Assembly: GCF_022829545.1 (NCBI RefSeq)
Contig: NZ_JAKSYM010000091.1
Coordinates: forward strand, 33,259 to 97,258
DNA from: Methylobacterium sp. J-030
GTDB taxonomy: Bacteria; Pseudomonadota; Alphaproteobacteria; Rhizobiales; Beijerinckiaceae
Reading direction: 5' to 3'
Length of the DNA: 64,000 nt
This document shows, piece after piece, positions 22,811 through 33,182 of this stretch. Both the position numbers and the translations under genes were made by a program. How positions within the stretch are numbered: position 1 is the stretch's first letter; every line of letters begins with the position of its first letter. The notes under the pieces were generated by a model that did no database searches, was not told where the DNA came from, and was given only the letters and a program-made list of their open reading frames with translations.

Positions 22811-23815
22811 GTGATCTTCATCCACCAGCCTGCCCTCGGCTCCGGATCCACGCTGCTTGAACGCCGCGTCATCGATCTGCAGGACCCGATCCCCGAGGAT
22901 ACCGTCTGGCTCGATCTCATCCGCCCGAGCCGCGAGGAGGAGATGAAGGTCGAGGCTTTCGCGGGCATCGAGGTGCCGACCCGCGAGGAGATGAAGGACA
23001 TCGAGCCCTCCGAGCTGCTCTACGTCGAGGAGGGCGCCCGCTACATGACCGGCCGGGTGCTCTCGAAGGTCAGCGACTCCGAGGATCCGGGACTCACCGG
23101 CATCACCTTCATCCTGCGGGGCAACCGCCTCGTGACCGTGCGCCACGAGGAGCCGCAGGCCTTCCGGATGTACACGCAGCGCGCCGGCCGCTCGATGGGC
23201 AACGGCGGCGCCTCCACGCCCTCCGGCGAGTCGATCCTGGCGGGCCTGATCGAGGCGGTGATCGACCGGGCGGCCGACGTGCTCCAGCTCCAGGGCGAGC
23301 GGATCGACCGCCTCTCGGGCAAGATCTTCGAGGCGCAGGAGGACCCCTCGGCCCGCAACACAGCCCTTCAGGACACGTTGCGCGCCCTGGGGCGGCACGG
23401 CGACCTCATCTCGAAACAGCGCGAGAGCCTGGTCTCGATGGAGCGAATCCTGCTCTCGCTCTCGGCGACCTACCGGACCAACAAGGCGCCGCGCGATCTG
23501 CGCGAGGATGTCCGCTCGACCCTGCGGGATCTTCAATCCCTGGAGGAGCACGCGACCTTCCTCAATAACAAAATTCAATTCCTGCTCGACGCGACCCTCG
23601 GCCTCGTCAACCTCGAGCAGAACAACATCATCAAGCTGTTCTCGGTCATGGCCGTCGTCTTCATGCCGCCGACCCTGATCGCCTCGATCTACGGCATGAA
23701 TTTCAAGTCGATCCCTGAGCTAGATCTACCGTACGGCTACCCCATGGCTTTGGTCATGATGGTGATTGCCGCGGTATTCCCATATTTTTTCTTCCGCTGG
23801 AAGAAGTGGCTGTAG
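22811..23815 (+). CDS. corA: CorA-family magnesium/cobalt channel
   Basis: The 334-residue protein (GTG start) has the CorA layout: a cytoplasmic alpha/beta N-terminal domain, a long stalk helix (residues about 140-270) and two C-terminal membrane helices. The pore signature is YGMNF near residue 300, followed by a short loop with ELDLPYGYP and the last helix ending in the basic FRWKKWL. It forms a pentameric Mg2+ (or Co2+/Ni2+) uptake channel in the inner membrane. The gene stands alone. Confidence 0.93.
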   Translation: MIFIHQPALGSGSTLLERRVIDLQDPIPEDTVWLDLIRPSREEEMKVEAFAGIEVPTREEMKDIEPSELLYVEEGARYMTGRVLSKVSDSEDPGLTGITFILRGNRLVTVRHEEPQAFRMYTQRAGRSMGNGGASTPSGESILAGLIEAVIDRAADVLQLQGERIDRLSGKIFEAQEDPSARNTALQDTLRALGRHGDLISKQRESLVSMERILLSLSATYRTNKAPRDLREDVRSTLRDLQSLEEHATFLNNKIQFLLDATLGLVNLEQNNIIKLFSVMAVVFMPPTLIASIYGMNFKSIPELDLPYGYPMALVMMVIAAVFPYFFFRWKKWL

Positions 23816-23912
23816 GCACATGTGCTGGTGTAGTGCCGACGAATAATTAAGAAGCCTGTGGGAGAACGCCCCAGCCTGAAACCGCGGTTTGCACGCGAGG
23901 ACGGAAGCGACC

Positions 23913-25598
23913 ATGCAGTTCTCCCTCAAGACCGTGCTCTCCGGCGCGATCGGCCTGCTCGCGCTCGCCGCCGTCGGGCAGGGCATTGCCAGCGTGGTGG
24001 CCCTGTCGGAGATCGAGGCGAACGCCATCACGGTCTCGGAGCGGGCGCTGCCCACCCAGAACCTCGCCGAATCGATCGGAAAGGCCGTCCGGGACGCGCG
24101 TCTGAACCTCTACAGGCTCGCGGTAGCCTCCCCCGATGTCGCCGCCCTGGACAGGAACCAGACCGCGCTCACCGACACGCTCGGGACCCTCTCCGACCTG
24201 CGCCAGGCCTTCCAGAGCCGCCTGACGAAGCCCGCGGACCAAGCGATCTACGAGCGCTTCACCACGGCCTGGAACGCTTACCAGAACATCCAGCTCCAGG
24301 TTGTCGAGCTGATGATCGCGGACGACAAGGCCGGCGCCCTCGCGCTCGTGCTGAATCCGACGACCGGGGCTCAGAACGATGCGGCCGTGGCGAGCCTCAC
24401 CGAGACGATCGCCTCGGCCCGAGCGCAGACGGAGGCCAGCGTCGCCGAGACCGCGCGGGAAGCGACCCGCGCCAAGCTCATCGCGCTCGCCGCGACCGTG
24501 GTCGGCCTCGTGGTCGCTGCGGCCGCTCTGCTGTTCGCGGTCTTCGGGATCGCCCGGCCGATCGCACGCATGACCGGCGCCATGGGGCGGCTGGCCGAGG
24601 GCGACGGGACCGTGGCGGTTCCCCATACCGGGCGCCGCGACGAGATCGGCGCGATGGCGGCCGCCGTGCAGGTGTTCAAGGACAACCTCATCCGCAGCCG
24701 CGCGCTGGAGCGGGACACCGCCCTCGCCCGACAGGATGCCGAGACCCAGCGCCGCCGCGCGGTCCACGCGATGGCCGACTCCTTCGAGGCCGCGGTCGGC
24801 GGCGTGCTGGCGCGCGTCTCAGACGCCGCAAGCGGGTTGCGCGTGGACGCCGAAGCGATGTCGAGCACGGCCACCCATACGGCCGAGCGTTCGGCGACGG
24901 TGGCGGGGGCCGCGCAGGAGGCGGCGCAGCATGTCGGCACCGTGGCGGCGGCCGCGGAGGAACTCGGCGCGTCGGTCCAGGAGATCAGCCGCCAGGTGGA
25001 CGGCTCGGCTGATCTCGCCCGGGGCGCGGTGGTCCAGGCCGGCGAGACCGCCCGCCACGTGCAGGAGTTGAGCGCGGCGGCGGGCCGGATCGGGGACGTG
25101 GTGCGGCTCATCACCGACATCGCCGGCCAGACCAACCTGCTCGCGCTCAACGCGACCATCGAGGCGGCCCGCGCAGGGGCGGCCGGCAAGGGCTTCGCCG
25201 TGGTCGCCGCCGAGGTGAAGCAGCTCGCCGAGCAGACCGCCAAGGCCACGGGAGAGATCGCCGGCCAGGTCGGCCGCATCCAGGGGGCGACGGGTCAGAC
25301 CGTCAACGCGATCGACGGCATCGTGGCGCGGATCCGCGAGATCGACGGCGTGGCGACCTCGATCGCGGCGGCCGTCGAGGAGCAGGGTGCGGCGACCCGG
25401 GAGATCGCCCGCAACGTTGCGGAAGCCGCCGTGGGGACCGGCGCGGTCACCGGCACGATCGACGCGGTGGCGCAGGCCGCCGACGAGACCGGCACGGCCG
25501 CCACGCGGATGCTCGCCTCGGCGGCGGGCCTCTCGGAGCAATCCGCCGCGCTGCGCCGGGAGATCGACACGTTCCTGGCAACCGTGCGGGCCGCCTGA
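23913..25598 (+). CDS. Methyl-accepting chemotaxis protein
   Basis: The 561-residue receptor has an N-terminal membrane helix (about residues 8-30), a helical periplasmic domain of the four-helix-bundle type (about 31-190), a second membrane helix (about 190-215), a HAMP domain ([20 protein letters not shown]) and the cytoplasmic signalling domain with the hairpin tip [20 protein letters not shown]. It senses a chemical signal and controls CheA. Start ATG 23913 has GGAAG upstream. The ligand is unknown. Confidence 0.92.
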   Translation: MQFSLKTVLSGAIGLLALAAVGQGIASVVALSEIEANAITVSERALPTQNLAESIGKAVRDARLNLYRLAVASPDVAALDRNQTALTDTLGTLSDLRQAFQSRLTKPADQAIYERFTTAWNAYQNIQLQVVELMIADDKAGALALVLNPTTGAQNDAAVASLTETIASARAQTEASVAETAREATRAKLIALAATVVGLVVAAAALLFAVFGIARPIARMTGAMGRLAEGDGTVAVPHTGRRDEIGAMAAAVQVFKDNLIRSRALERDTALARQDAETQRRRAVHAMADSFEAAVGGVLARVSDAASGLRVDAEAMSSTATHTAERSATVAGAAQEAAQHVGTVAAAAEELGASVQEISRQVDGSADLARGAVVQAGETARHVQELSAAAGRIGDVVRLITDIAGQTNLLALNATIEAARAGAAGKGFAVVAAEVKQLAEQTAKATGEIAGQVGRIQGATGQTVNAIDGIVARIREIDGVATSIAAAVEEQGAATREIARNVAEAAVGTGAVTGTIDAVAQAADETGTAATRMLASAAGLSEQSAALRREIDTFLATVRAA

Positions 25599-25671
25599 CG
25601 CTCAGCCCGGGCTCGACAGCGTCATCAGCACGAACCCGGAGCCGATCAGGCCGGCCGTGCGGATCCGCGCC

Positions 25672-25742
25672 CGCCCTCCCCCTCTACGGGGGCGGAGCGG
25701 AGCCGCTCATCGCTTCTCCCCCGTAGAGGGGCAGGGAGGGCG
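25672..25742. repeat. Intergenic hairpin repeat
   Basis: The segment CGCCCTCCC-CCTCTACGGGGG pairs with CCCCCGTAGAGGGG-CAGGGAGGGCG across about 25 bases. It occupies the 300-bp gap between the chemotaxis receptor and the convergent radical SAM gene and may stop transcription in both directions. Nothing else is seen in 25,599-25,897. Confidence 0.65.
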
Positions 25743-25897
25743 CGTACCGGAGCGCGGTGCCAGTCCCAACAAACCGTCCGGGAGGAGAGCACGCCTCGGC
25801 CGGAGATACGTGAACATCGGAGCCCGCACCGGATGAGAGAAAGCCGCGGGGCCTCCCCGGACGCGAACGCGCCCGGGATCAAGCGGGCCGAGGCCCG

Positions 25898-27586
25898 TCA
25901 CGCCACCGCGGCCAGGTGCTTCACTTCGGCCTTCGCCACGACCTTGCCCACCGGCGCAGCCTTGCCGGCGGTCTCGGCCTCCGGGGCGAGGACCGGCGGC
26001 TGCACCCAGCGGCCGGCATCGAGCTCGGTGATCCGGCCGTTGATCTCGCGGATGACGTAGCGCGAGAACGGGTAGACGTGCAGGTAGATCACCATGTTGG
26101 TGACCACCGCCTCCAGGGCCGCCGGGTTGTTGCGGGCGGTCTCGAGGAACACGCTCCAGAAGTGCTTGGCGAGTTCCGGCCGCCGCACGGTCATCCGCCA
26201 GCACACCCGGGCGAGCGACCAAAGATCGTGGGCGATGTGGCGCCAGTTGAGTTTTTGCGCCGCGAATTTCGGCCGCTTCACCCGCCGGGCCACGACGCGC
26301 ACCCGGTCGAAGAAGTTCACCGGGTCGTAGACCTCCTGCAGGACGTCGCGATAATCGGCCAGCACGTCGCGCTGCGGGCGCAGGGTCACGAAGTTGAGCC
26401 CCTGCGTGCACTGGTCGCCCTGGTCGGCGGTGGTGTGCGCGTAGTTCTCGTAGAGCCGGCCCTCCTTGCGCAGGCGGCGCGAGAGCTGGGTGTTCGGCAG
26501 CGCGAACAGCAGGCCGACCATCGCGATCGGGATGCCGGTCTGGCTGATGCACAGCGACATCGCCTTGGAGATGCTGTCCTGCTCGGTGTCGAAGCCGACG
26601 ATGAAGCCGGCGGTGACGAACATCCCGTTCTCGTAGAGCTTGTGGACGCTGTCGGCGATCGAGCGCTTGGTGTTCTGCTTCTTCTGAGTCTGGATCAGGG
26701 TCGCCTCGTCGGGCGTCTCGATCCCGGTGAACAGGGCGAAGAAGTTCGCGTCCCGCATCATCCCGAGCAGTTCCTCGTCGTCCGCGAGGTTCAGCGAGGC
26801 CTCGGTCGAGAACTTGAACGGGTAGCCGTGATCCGCCTGCCATTGGATCAGGTGCGGCAGGAACAGCTTGATCGCCTTCTTGTTGCCGATCAGGTTGTCG
26901 TCGACGAAGTCGACATGGCCGCGGTAGCCCAGGCCGTAGAGCCGGTCGAGCTCGGCCAGCATCTGCGGCGCGGTCTTGGTCCGCGGCGACCGGCCGTACA
27001 GCTCGATGATGTCGCAGAACTCGCAGGTGAACGGGCAGCCGCGGGAGAACTGGACGCCGATATAGAGGTAGTGGCTGAAGGTCAGCAGGTCGAACCGCGG
27101 AATCGGGCTCTTGGTGACGTCGGCCTTGAATTTTTCCGCCGTGAAGCGACCGCGGCGTTCGCCCGCCTCCCAGGCCGCCACGAAGGTGTCGAGGATGCCC
27201 TCGGCCTCGCCCAGCACCAGGAAGTCCGCCTTGTCATAGACTTCCGGCGTCGAGGTGGGGGCCGGGCCGCCGACGCAGACCGGAATACCCAAAGCCACGC
27301 ACTTGTCGATCACGACGAGACAGTCCGGCTCCTGGGGCAGCATGCCGCCGGTCATCACGAGGTCGGCCGCGCGGATCTGCGCGTCCGTCAGCTCCTCGCA
27401 GTTGCGGTTGACCAGCGTCACCTGCCAGGCCGGCGGCAGCATCGCGGCGAGCGTGATCAGGCCGAGGGGCGGCGCCGGGGCGCGGGCGCCCTGGATCTCC
27501 ATGGCCTCTTTGAAGTTCCACATGGAGTTCTCGTAGAACTTCGGGAAAACCATGAGCACGCGCGGGGCCGTGTTCGCTTCCGACAT
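25898..27586 (-). CDS. B12-binding-domain radical SAM protein
   Basis: The 562-residue enzyme has an N-terminal cobalamin-binding-like Rossmann domain (residues about 8-140, with a GGMLPQEPDC segment rather than the base-on DxHxxG motif) and a radical SAM domain with Cys184, Cys188 and Cys191 in CPFTCEFC. A DUF4070-like C-terminal region follows. Such enzymes use a 4Fe-4S cluster and SAM to methylate or rearrange unreactive carbons. It is a distant paralogue of the HpnP-like protein at 48,769. The substrate is not known; it stands alone. Confidence 0.85.
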   Translation of the reverse strand: MSEANTAPRVLMVFPKFYENSMWNFKEAMEIQGARAPAPPLGLITLAAMLPPAWQVTLVNRNCEELTDAQIRAADLVMTGGMLPQEPDCLVVIDKCVALGIPVCVGGPAPTSTPEVYDKADFLVLGEAEGILDTFVAAWEAGERRGRFTAEKFKADVTKSPIPRFDLLTFSHYLYIGVQFSRGCPFTCEFCDIIELYGRSPRTKTAPQMLAELDRLYGLGYRGHVDFVDDNLIGNKKAIKLFLPHLIQWQADHGYPFKFSTEASLNLADDEELLGMMRDANFFALFTGIETPDEATLIQTQKKQNTKRSIADSVHKLYENGMFVTAGFIVGFDTEQDSISKAMSLCISQTGIPIAMVGLLFALPNTQLSRRLRKEGRLYENYAHTTADQGDQCTQGLNFVTLRPQRDVLADYRDVLQEVYDPVNFFDRVRVVARRVKRPKFAAQKLNWRHIAHDLWSLARVCWRMTVRRPELAKHFWSVFLETARNNPAALEAVVTNMVIYLHVYPFSRYVIREINGRITELDAGRWVQPPVLAPEAETAGKAAPVGKVVAKAEVKHLAAVA

Positions 27587-27828
27587 GCCAGTTTCCCTCG
27601 TTCTTACGGGCGGTCCGCTCCGAAAGGGTCGGAGCGGGCGCAGGAGCGACCTTCACTTGCGGGCGAAATGAGGCCGTTTTTCGCTGCCGCAACAATCCGG
27701 ATCGCAGCGGCCGACAGGACGCCCGTCCGGGCGCCGCGAATCAACCCCTCGTCGCACCGCGGCGGGGAATTCCGGTCCCTTATCCGGGGGTTGCGCCATT
27801 TCGGCGACAGCCGCCACACCGCGGTTGA

Positions 27829-28671
27829 TCAGGGTCCGACCCGGAAGCGCTCCGGCTGCGTGCCGTCAGCGTCGGTGAAACCGTAGATCCGCGCGAGGTC
27901 GGCTGCATGCAGCACCGTGCCCGTTCGGGCCGCGACATCGGGATCGGCGGCCAGGGCGGCCAGTGCCCGGCCGGCGTAGAGCGGGCCCTCGGTGGCGAGG
28001 CCGTCCTGCCCGAGGTCGCGTGCCCGCTCGGTGGCGACGAAGCCCGGCGAGAGGCCGACCGCCGTGACGCCGTGCGGCGCCAGGTCCCGGGCGAAGGCGA
28101 GCGCCAGCCGGTTGGTGGCGGCCTTGGCGGAATCATAGAAGATGTCGCCGAGGTAATCCTCCGTCCCGAAGGAGACTAGCGCGATCAGCCCTGAGCGCGC
28201 CGCCACCATGGCGGGGGCGACCGCGCGGGCGAGGAGCAAAGCCGGCACAGGACCGGCTTCGAGGAAGCCGAGATAGGGCTCGGCGGAGCGGCGCCAGAAC
28301 GGCGTGCCCCAGCCGGCGCCGTCCGGGTAGCGCTCGCCGTCGTAGCCCTCGTTGCCGCCCCAGACGCTGCAGGCGGCGACGTCGATCCGCCCGAAGCGGC
28401 GGAGCACCCAGTGCATCATCGCGTCGGTGGCGCGCTCGGAGCGGTGGTCGCAGAGGTAGTGGTGGCCCCGCCCCCCAGCCGCGTCGACCAGGCGGGCAGT
28501 GTCCTCGATCGATTCCGGGCGCATCTCGGTGCGCGCGCCGGTCTCGCTGGAGCGCGCGGTGACGATCACGGTGGCGCCGGCTTCGCCGAGCGCCCGGGCG
28601 AGCCCCCGCCCGACGCCCCGCGACGCGCCCGCGACCAGGCAGATCTTCTGGGACAGATCGGGCGCGCTCAC
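27829..28671 (-). CDS. Short-chain dehydrogenase/reductase
   Basis: The 280-residue oxidoreductase starts at GTG 28671, overlapping the stop of the upstream hydratase gene (GTGA). The NAD(P)-binding motif is GASRGVGRGLARALG near the N-terminus. The catalytic area is unusual: FGTEDYLGDIFYDSAKAA, in which Tyr and Lys (YDSAK) are in the expected place. As the last gene of an acyl-CoA dehydrogenase, enoyl-CoA hydratase operon it may act on a hydroxyacyl intermediate. Confidence 0.85.
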   Translation of the reverse strand: MSAPDLSQKICLVAGASRGVGRGLARALGEAGATVIVTARSSETGARTEMRPESIEDTARLVDAAGGRGHHYLCDHRSERATDAMMHWVLRRFGRIDVAACSVWGGNEGYDGERYPDGAGWGTPFWRRSAEPYLGFLEAGPVPALLLARAVAPAMVAARSGLIALVSFGTEDYLGDIFYDSAKAATNRLALAFARDLAPHGVTAVGLSPGFVATERARDLGQDGLATEGPLYAGRALAALAADPDVAARTGTVLHAADLARIYGFTDADGTQPERFRVGP

Positions 28672-29432
28672 GCCGAGGCGGGCTTGGCGCGGTTGAGGAA
28701 GGCGGAAAGCCGCTCCTGGGATTCCGGCGAGCGCAGCTGCACGTCGAACGCCCTGGCCTCGGCCTCCAGAGCCGCCTCGACCTGGGCCTGATCGCCCCGG
28801 ATCAGCGCCCGCGAGGCCGCCAGCGCCCCGCGCGGCAGGGCGGCGAGGCGCGCGGCTTGCGCGACCGCCTGCTCCACCAGCATGTCGGCCGGCAGGACCG
28901 CGTTGACGAGGCCGAGCGCCTGCGCCTCGTCGGCCTCCAAGGGCCGGGACAGCAACAGCAATTCGGTCGCCCGGACCCGCCCGACCCGCAGGGGTAGCAG
29001 GTAGCTCGACGCGGCCTCCGGCACGAGGCCGAGTTCCACGAACGGCATGCGCAGCCGCGCCGCCGGGCTGGCATAGACGAGGTCGCAATGCAGGCAGAGC
29101 GTCGCGCCGATCCCCACCGCGATCCCGTCGACCGCCGCCACCATCGGGGTCCGTGTGCGGGCCAGCTGGCGAATGAAGGCCAGCGCCGGCGAGTTGCTGA
29201 ACCCGTCGCCGGCATGACCCATGAAGTCGGCGAGGTCGTTGCCGGCGCTGAACATGCCGGGCTGCCCGGCGAACACGACGGCGCCGATTTTTTCGGACGT
29301 ATCGGCCTCGGCCAGTGCCTCGCGCATCGCGTCGTACATCGACCCGGTGAGGGCGTTCTTCTTCTCGGGGCGGTTCAGGGTGATCAGGCGGACGCCGCCC
29401 TGAAGATCGTCGATCGCGACGGTATCGGCCAT
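28668..29432 (-). CDS. Enoyl-CoA hydratase/isomerase family protein
   Basis: The 254-residue crotonase-fold enzyme starts at ATG 29432 with GAGGGGATC. It contains the CoA-binding GMFSAGNDLADFM segment and oxyanion-hole regions ending in DGIAVGIGATLCLHCDLVYA; FVELGLVPEAASSYLL follows, in which one of the two usual catalytic glutamates is present. It would hydrate or isomerise an enoyl-CoA in fatty or branched acid breakdown. It sits 10 bp after the acyl-CoA dehydrogenase stop, in one operon. Confidence 0.88.
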   Translation of the reverse strand: MADTVAIDDLQGGVRLITLNRPEKKNALTGSMYDAMREALAEADTSEKIGAVVFAGQPGMFSAGNDLADFMGHAGDGFSNSPALAFIRQLARTRTPMVAAVDGIAVGIGATLCLHCDLVYASPAARLRMPFVELGLVPEAASSYLLPLRVGRVRATELLLLSRPLEADEAQALGLVNAVLPADMLVEQAVAQAARLAALPRGALAASRALIRGDQAQVEAALEAEARAFDVQLRSPESQERLSAFLNRAKPASA

Positions 29433-29442
29433 GATCCCCTCC

Positions 29443-31182
29443 TCAAACCGCCAGCGCCAGCGCAGCGTCATCCGTAAAGGCGCCACCCGCGATCACGCTC
29501 TGCTCCAGCCCGGAAGCGGCCACCAGGAGATTCTCGGCATAGAACCGGGCGAGCGCGATCCGCGCGGCATGGGCCGGGTCGGTCTCGCCGCCCTTCAGGG
29601 CCGCGCTCGCGGCGAGCGCGCTCCGGGCGAGGCCGGCGCCGCCGAGCACCAGACCGAACAGGCGCAGATACGGGGTCGCACCCGCGAGCGCCGCCTCCGG
29701 CCGGTTGGAGGCCAGCGCCGCGAACTGATGGCTCGTCGCCCGGTCGAGACTGCCGATCCCGTCCCGCAGCCGCGCCGCCATGTGGCCGAAGGCCGGGTCG
29801 CCCGCCTTGAGCAGGCCCTCGGCCGCCCGGCGCATCCAGGCGATCTGCGAGCGCACGGTGGCGCCGCCGTTCAGCGGCAGCTTGCGGGCGGTGAGGTCGA
29901 TGGCCTGGATGCCGTTGGTCCCCTCGTAGATGCCGAGGATCCGGGCGTCGCGCATGAGCTGCGCAGCCCCGGTCTCCTCCACGAAGCCCATGCCGCCATG
30001 GACCTGCACGCCGAGCGAGGTCACCTCGTTGGCGAGATCGGTGCAAAAGGCCTTGGCCACCGGGGTCAGCAGGGAGGCGCGGTCGAGGGCGTCCCGCCCC
30101 TCCGGCCCCTGCGCGGCGTCGAGGGCGGCGGCGGTGAGGTAGCAGATCGCGCGGGCGGCGGCCGTGTAGGCCCTCATGGTCAGCAGCATGCGCTGCACGT
30201 CCGGGTGCGCGACGATCGGGCTCGTCGCCTCGGCGGCGCCGAGCGCCCGGCCCTGGCGGCGCTCCCGCGCGTAGGCGAGCGCCCGCTGGGTCGCGGCCTC
30301 GGCGATTCCGACGCCCTGGAGGCCGACATTGAGCCGGGCCGCATTCATCATCGTGAACATGCAGGCCAGCCCCTTGTTCTCCTGACCGATCAGCCAGCCT
30401 GTGGCGCCGCCCTGGTCGCCGAACGCCATGGAACAGGTCGGCGAGGCGTGGATGCCGAGCTTGTGCTCGATGCCGGAGCAGCGCAGATCGTTGCGGCTGC
30501 CGTCCGGCAGCACCTTCGGCACCAGGAACAGCGAGATGCCCCGCGTGCCGGCCGGCGCATCGGGTAGCCGGGCCAGGACGAGGTGGACGATGTTCTCGGC
30601 GAGGTCGTGCTCGCCATAGGTGATGTAGATCTTGGATCCTGTGATCCCGTAGGTGCCGTCGCCGGCCGGCACCGCCCGGGTCCGCAGCAGGGCGAGGTCG
30701 GAGCCGGCCTGCGGCTCGGTCAGGTTCATGGTGGCGGGCCATTCGCCCGAGACCAGTTTTTCGAGGTAGCGCGCCTTGAGGTCCTCGGAGCCGTGGGCCG
30801 CCAGCGCCTCGATGCCGCCCTGGGTCAGGAGCGGGCACAGGCCGAAGGCGAGGTTGGCGCCGTTCCACATCTCGGTGCAGGCGGCCTCGATCAGCTTCGG
30901 CAGGCCCTGGCCGCCATGATCGGCCTCGGCCGAGAGCCCGTTCCAGCCGCCCTCCGTGAAGGTGCGGTAGGCCTCCCGCCAGCCCGGGGGCGTGGTGACC
31001 TGCCCGTCCGCGAACGGGGTGCCGTGCCGGTCGCCGACCCGGTTGAGCGGCGCGATCACTCCGGCAGCGATTCGCCCGGCCTCGGTGAGGATCGCCTCCG
31101 CATCCTCGGGATCGAACGCGCCGAGCCCGGCCACGTGCCGGAGGGTGAACAGCATCTCGGGGACCGGGGCGCGGTAACTCAT
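29443..31182 (-). CDS. Acyl-CoA dehydrogenase
   Basis: The 579-residue flavoenzyme starts at ATG 31182 (GAGGATCGTC upstream). It belongs to the long acyl-CoA dehydrogenase type with an extra C-terminal domain. Conserved pieces include MNLTEPQAGSDL, ITGSKIYITYGEHD and the substrate-binding YEGTNGIQAIDL near residue 430. It introduces a trans-2 double bond into acyl-CoA and passes electrons to ETF. First gene of a three-gene beta-oxidation-like operon with the hydratase and SDR. Confidence 0.92.
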   Translation of the reverse strand: MSYRAPVPEMLFTLRHVAGLGAFDPEDAEAILTEAGRIAAGVIAPLNRVGDRHGTPFADGQVTTPPGWREAYRTFTEGGWNGLSAEADHGGQGLPKLIEAACTEMWNGANLAFGLCPLLTQGGIEALAAHGSEDLKARYLEKLVSGEWPATMNLTEPQAGSDLALLRTRAVPAGDGTYGITGSKIYITYGEHDLAENIVHLVLARLPDAPAGTRGISLFLVPKVLPDGSRNDLRCSGIEHKLGIHASPTCSMAFGDQGGATGWLIGQENKGLACMFTMMNAARLNVGLQGVGIAEAATQRALAYARERRQGRALGAAEATSPIVAHPDVQRMLLTMRAYTAAARAICYLTAAALDAAQGPEGRDALDRASLLTPVAKAFCTDLANEVTSLGVQVHGGMGFVEETGAAQLMRDARILGIYEGTNGIQAIDLTARKLPLNGGATVRSQIAWMRRAAEGLLKAGDPAFGHMAARLRDGIGSLDRATSHQFAALASNRPEAALAGATPYLRLFGLVLGGAGLARSALAASAALKGGETDPAHAARIALARFYAENLLVAASGLEQSVIAGGAFTDDAALALAV

Positions 31183-31307
31183 GACGATCCTCACTCGGCG
31201 GCCCGCCCGTTCGATCGGGTCCGGGTTTGACCACGCCCGCATCCCGGGTCTACGGCGGCCCGAGCGTAGGCGCACGCTCGGCCCTTGTCTCTGAGACGGC
31301 TTCCCGC

Positions 31308-32306
31308 ATGAACGATCCCGGGTCAACGGTCCCGGCCGCGACGCCCCGGCTGCCCCCCGACGCAAACGGCCTCGCCGAGGCCGCCGCGCTCCTGCGGGCG
31401 GGCGAGCTTGTCGCCTTCCCGACGGAGACGGTCTACGGCCTCGGGGCGGACGCGACCGATCCCGCCGCCGTGGCGCGGATCTTCGCCGCCAAGGACCGGC
31501 CGCGCTTCAACCCGCTCATCGCGCACGTGGCCGACGCGGACGCGGCCCTGGCCGACGGCGCGTTCGATGAGTGGGCGCTGCGCCTCGCCGAGGCGTTCTG
31601 GCCGGGGCCGCTGACGCTGGTCGTGCCGGCCCGCCCGAAGTCCCGCGTCTGCGACCTCGCCCGAGCCGGTCTGCCGAGCGTCGCCCTTCGGGTGCCCGCG
31701 CATCCGCTCGCCCAGGCCCTGCTGGTGGCGGTCGGCCGGCCGGTGGCCGCGCCCTCGGCCAACCGCTCGGGCCGCGTGAGCCCGACGCGGGCTGGCCACG
31801 TCCTCGACGATCTCGCGGGCCGGATCGCCGCCGTTCTCGACGGCGGCGACACGCCGGTGGGCGTCGAATCGACCGTGGTGGCCTGCCTCGGCGGCCCGCC
31901 GCGTCTATTGCGGCCGGGCGGGATCACACGGGCGGCGCTCCGCGCCGTCCTCGGGCACGATCCGGCCGCCCCGGAGGCGGCCGATAGCGACCGGCCCGCA
32001 GGACCCGGCATGCTCGCCTCGCACTACGCGCCCCGGGCGCGGGTCCGCCTCGACGCGGTGCGCATCGAACCGGGGGAGGCCGTGCTGCTGTTCGGCTCGG
32101 GCTGCCCCGAAGGACTCGAACAGGCCCGTGCCGCGCTCAACCTCAGCCCGGCGGGCGATGCCGGCGAGGCCGCCGCCCGCCTGTTCGGCGCCTTGAGGGA
32201 GCTCGACGCGTCGGGGGCCGACACCATCGCGGTGGCGCCGATCCCGTCCGAAGGCCTCGGCGAGGCGATCCGCGACCGGCTGGCCCGGGCCGCCGCCCCG
32301 CGGTGA
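31308..32306 (+). CDS. L-threonylcarbamoyladenylate synthase (Sua5/YrdC)
   Basis: The 332-residue enzyme makes threonylcarbamoyl-AMP for the t6A37 modification of ANN-decoding tRNAs. The YrdC domain (residues about 20-205) has AFPTETVYGLGADA, KDRPRFNPLIAH and APSANRSGRVSPT. A C-terminal Sua5 domain (about 225-330, beginning GPGMLASHYAP) makes it the long Sua5 form. Start ATG 31308 is chosen because upstream residues are unrelated to the family. Confidence 0.92.
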   Translation: MNDPGSTVPAATPRLPPDANGLAEAAALLRAGELVAFPTETVYGLGADATDPAAVARIFAAKDRPRFNPLIAHVADADAALADGAFDEWALRLAEAFWPGPLTLVVPARPKSRVCDLARAGLPSVALRVPAHPLAQALLVAVGRPVAAPSANRSGRVSPTRAGHVLDDLAGRIAAVLDGGDTPVGVESTVVACLGGPPRLLRPGGITRAALRAVLGHDPAAPEAADSDRPAGPGMLASHYAPRARVRLDAVRIEPGEAVLLFGSGCPEGLEQARAALNLSPAGDAGEAAARLFGALRELDASGADTIAVAPIPSEGLGEAIRDRLARAAAPR

Positions 32307-32408
32307 GGGGGGATCGTAATTTTTTCGGCGGCGGCGGAACAGACCCCGCCGCCATCCGTTTATTGGTCACGAAGGCCTTCTCAGCCCCCAATGGCCTTTT
32401 TCCTTTCA

Positions 32409-32434
32409 GGCTCGGAGCAATCCGAGCCTTTTTT
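32409..32434 (+). terminator. Intrinsic terminator between convergent genes
   Basis: GGCTCGGA (32409-32416) and TCCGAGCC (32421-32428) with a GCAA loop are followed by six T residues, closing the Sua5-type gene. Confidence 0.92.
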
Positions 32435-32448
32435 CTTGGCCGAAACCC

Positions 32449-33045
32449 TCAGGCCAGCTTGGCCGCGATCCCAGCGACGTGACGGCCCTGGAAGCGGGCG
32501 CCCTCCAGCTCCACCGCGCTCGGCTGGCGCGAACCGTTGCCGTCCGCGATCGTGCTGGCGCCGTACGGGGTGCCGCCCTTCACGGCCTCGACGCCACCCT
32601 GCCCCTGGAAGCTATAGGGCAGCCCGACCACCACCATGCCGTGGTGGAACAGGACGGTGTGGAAACTCGTCAGCGTCGTCTCTTGGCCACCGTGCTGCGA
32701 GGCCGTCGAGGTGAACACCGATCCGACCTTCCCGACCAGCGCGCCCTTCATCCACAGGCCGCCGGTCTGGTCGATGAACTGCTTCATCTGCGCGGCCATG
32801 TTGCCGTAGCGGGTCGGCGTGCCGAAGATGATCGCGTCGTAATTGGCGAGTTCATCGACGGTAGCGATGGGTGCGGCCTGATCGAGCTTGAAGTGGTTCT
32901 GCCGGGCGACCTCCTCGGGCACCAGCTCCGGCACGCGCTTCACCACCACGTCGGCCCCGGCCTCGCTGGCGCCCTCGGCGACGGCGTAGGCCATCTGCTC
33001 CACGTGTCCGTAGGTCGAGTAGTACAGCACCAGAACCTTGGCCAT
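32449..33045 (-). CDS. wrbA: NAD(P)H:quinone oxidoreductase WrbA
   Basis: The 198-residue flavodoxin-fold protein reduces quinones by two electrons and protects from oxidative stress. FMN phosphate loop [12 protein letters not shown], the [19 protein letters not shown] block and [13 protein letters not shown] match WrbA. It is divergent from a LysR regulator gene with a 137-bp intergenic region that holds a palindrome, so that regulator likely controls it. Confidence 0.95.
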   Translation of the reverse strand: MAKVLVLYYSTYGHVEQMAYAVAEGASEAGADVVVKRVPELVPEEVARQNHFKLDQAAPIATVDELANYDAIIFGTPTRYGNMAAQMKQFIDQTGGLWMKGALVGKVGSVFTSTASQHGGQETTLTSFHTVLFHHGMVVVGLPYSFQGQGGVEAVKGGTPYGASTIADGNGSRQPSAVELEGARFQGRHVAGIAAKLA

Positions 33046-33158
33046 GTCGGGATCTCCGGTTCGCGTTTCGGACGGCCGCCCGAATCGTCGGACGGCGCGA
33101 TGTCACCTCCATCGCGCGTTTCGGGTCTTGCAAAAATGCCCCGCGGCGCAAAACACAC

Positions 33159-33174
33159 CTTGCACCTATGCAAG
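33159..33174. promoter_or_regulatory. Candidate LysR operator palindrome
   Basis: CTTGCACCTATGCAAG is a perfect 6-bp-arm dyad. It covers the ATG at 33168, an argument for starting the regulator at 33183. A further TTGCA half-site lies at 33128-33132, giving the two-site pattern usual for LysR proteins. Confidence 0.5.
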
Positions 33175-33182
33175 GGGCAGGC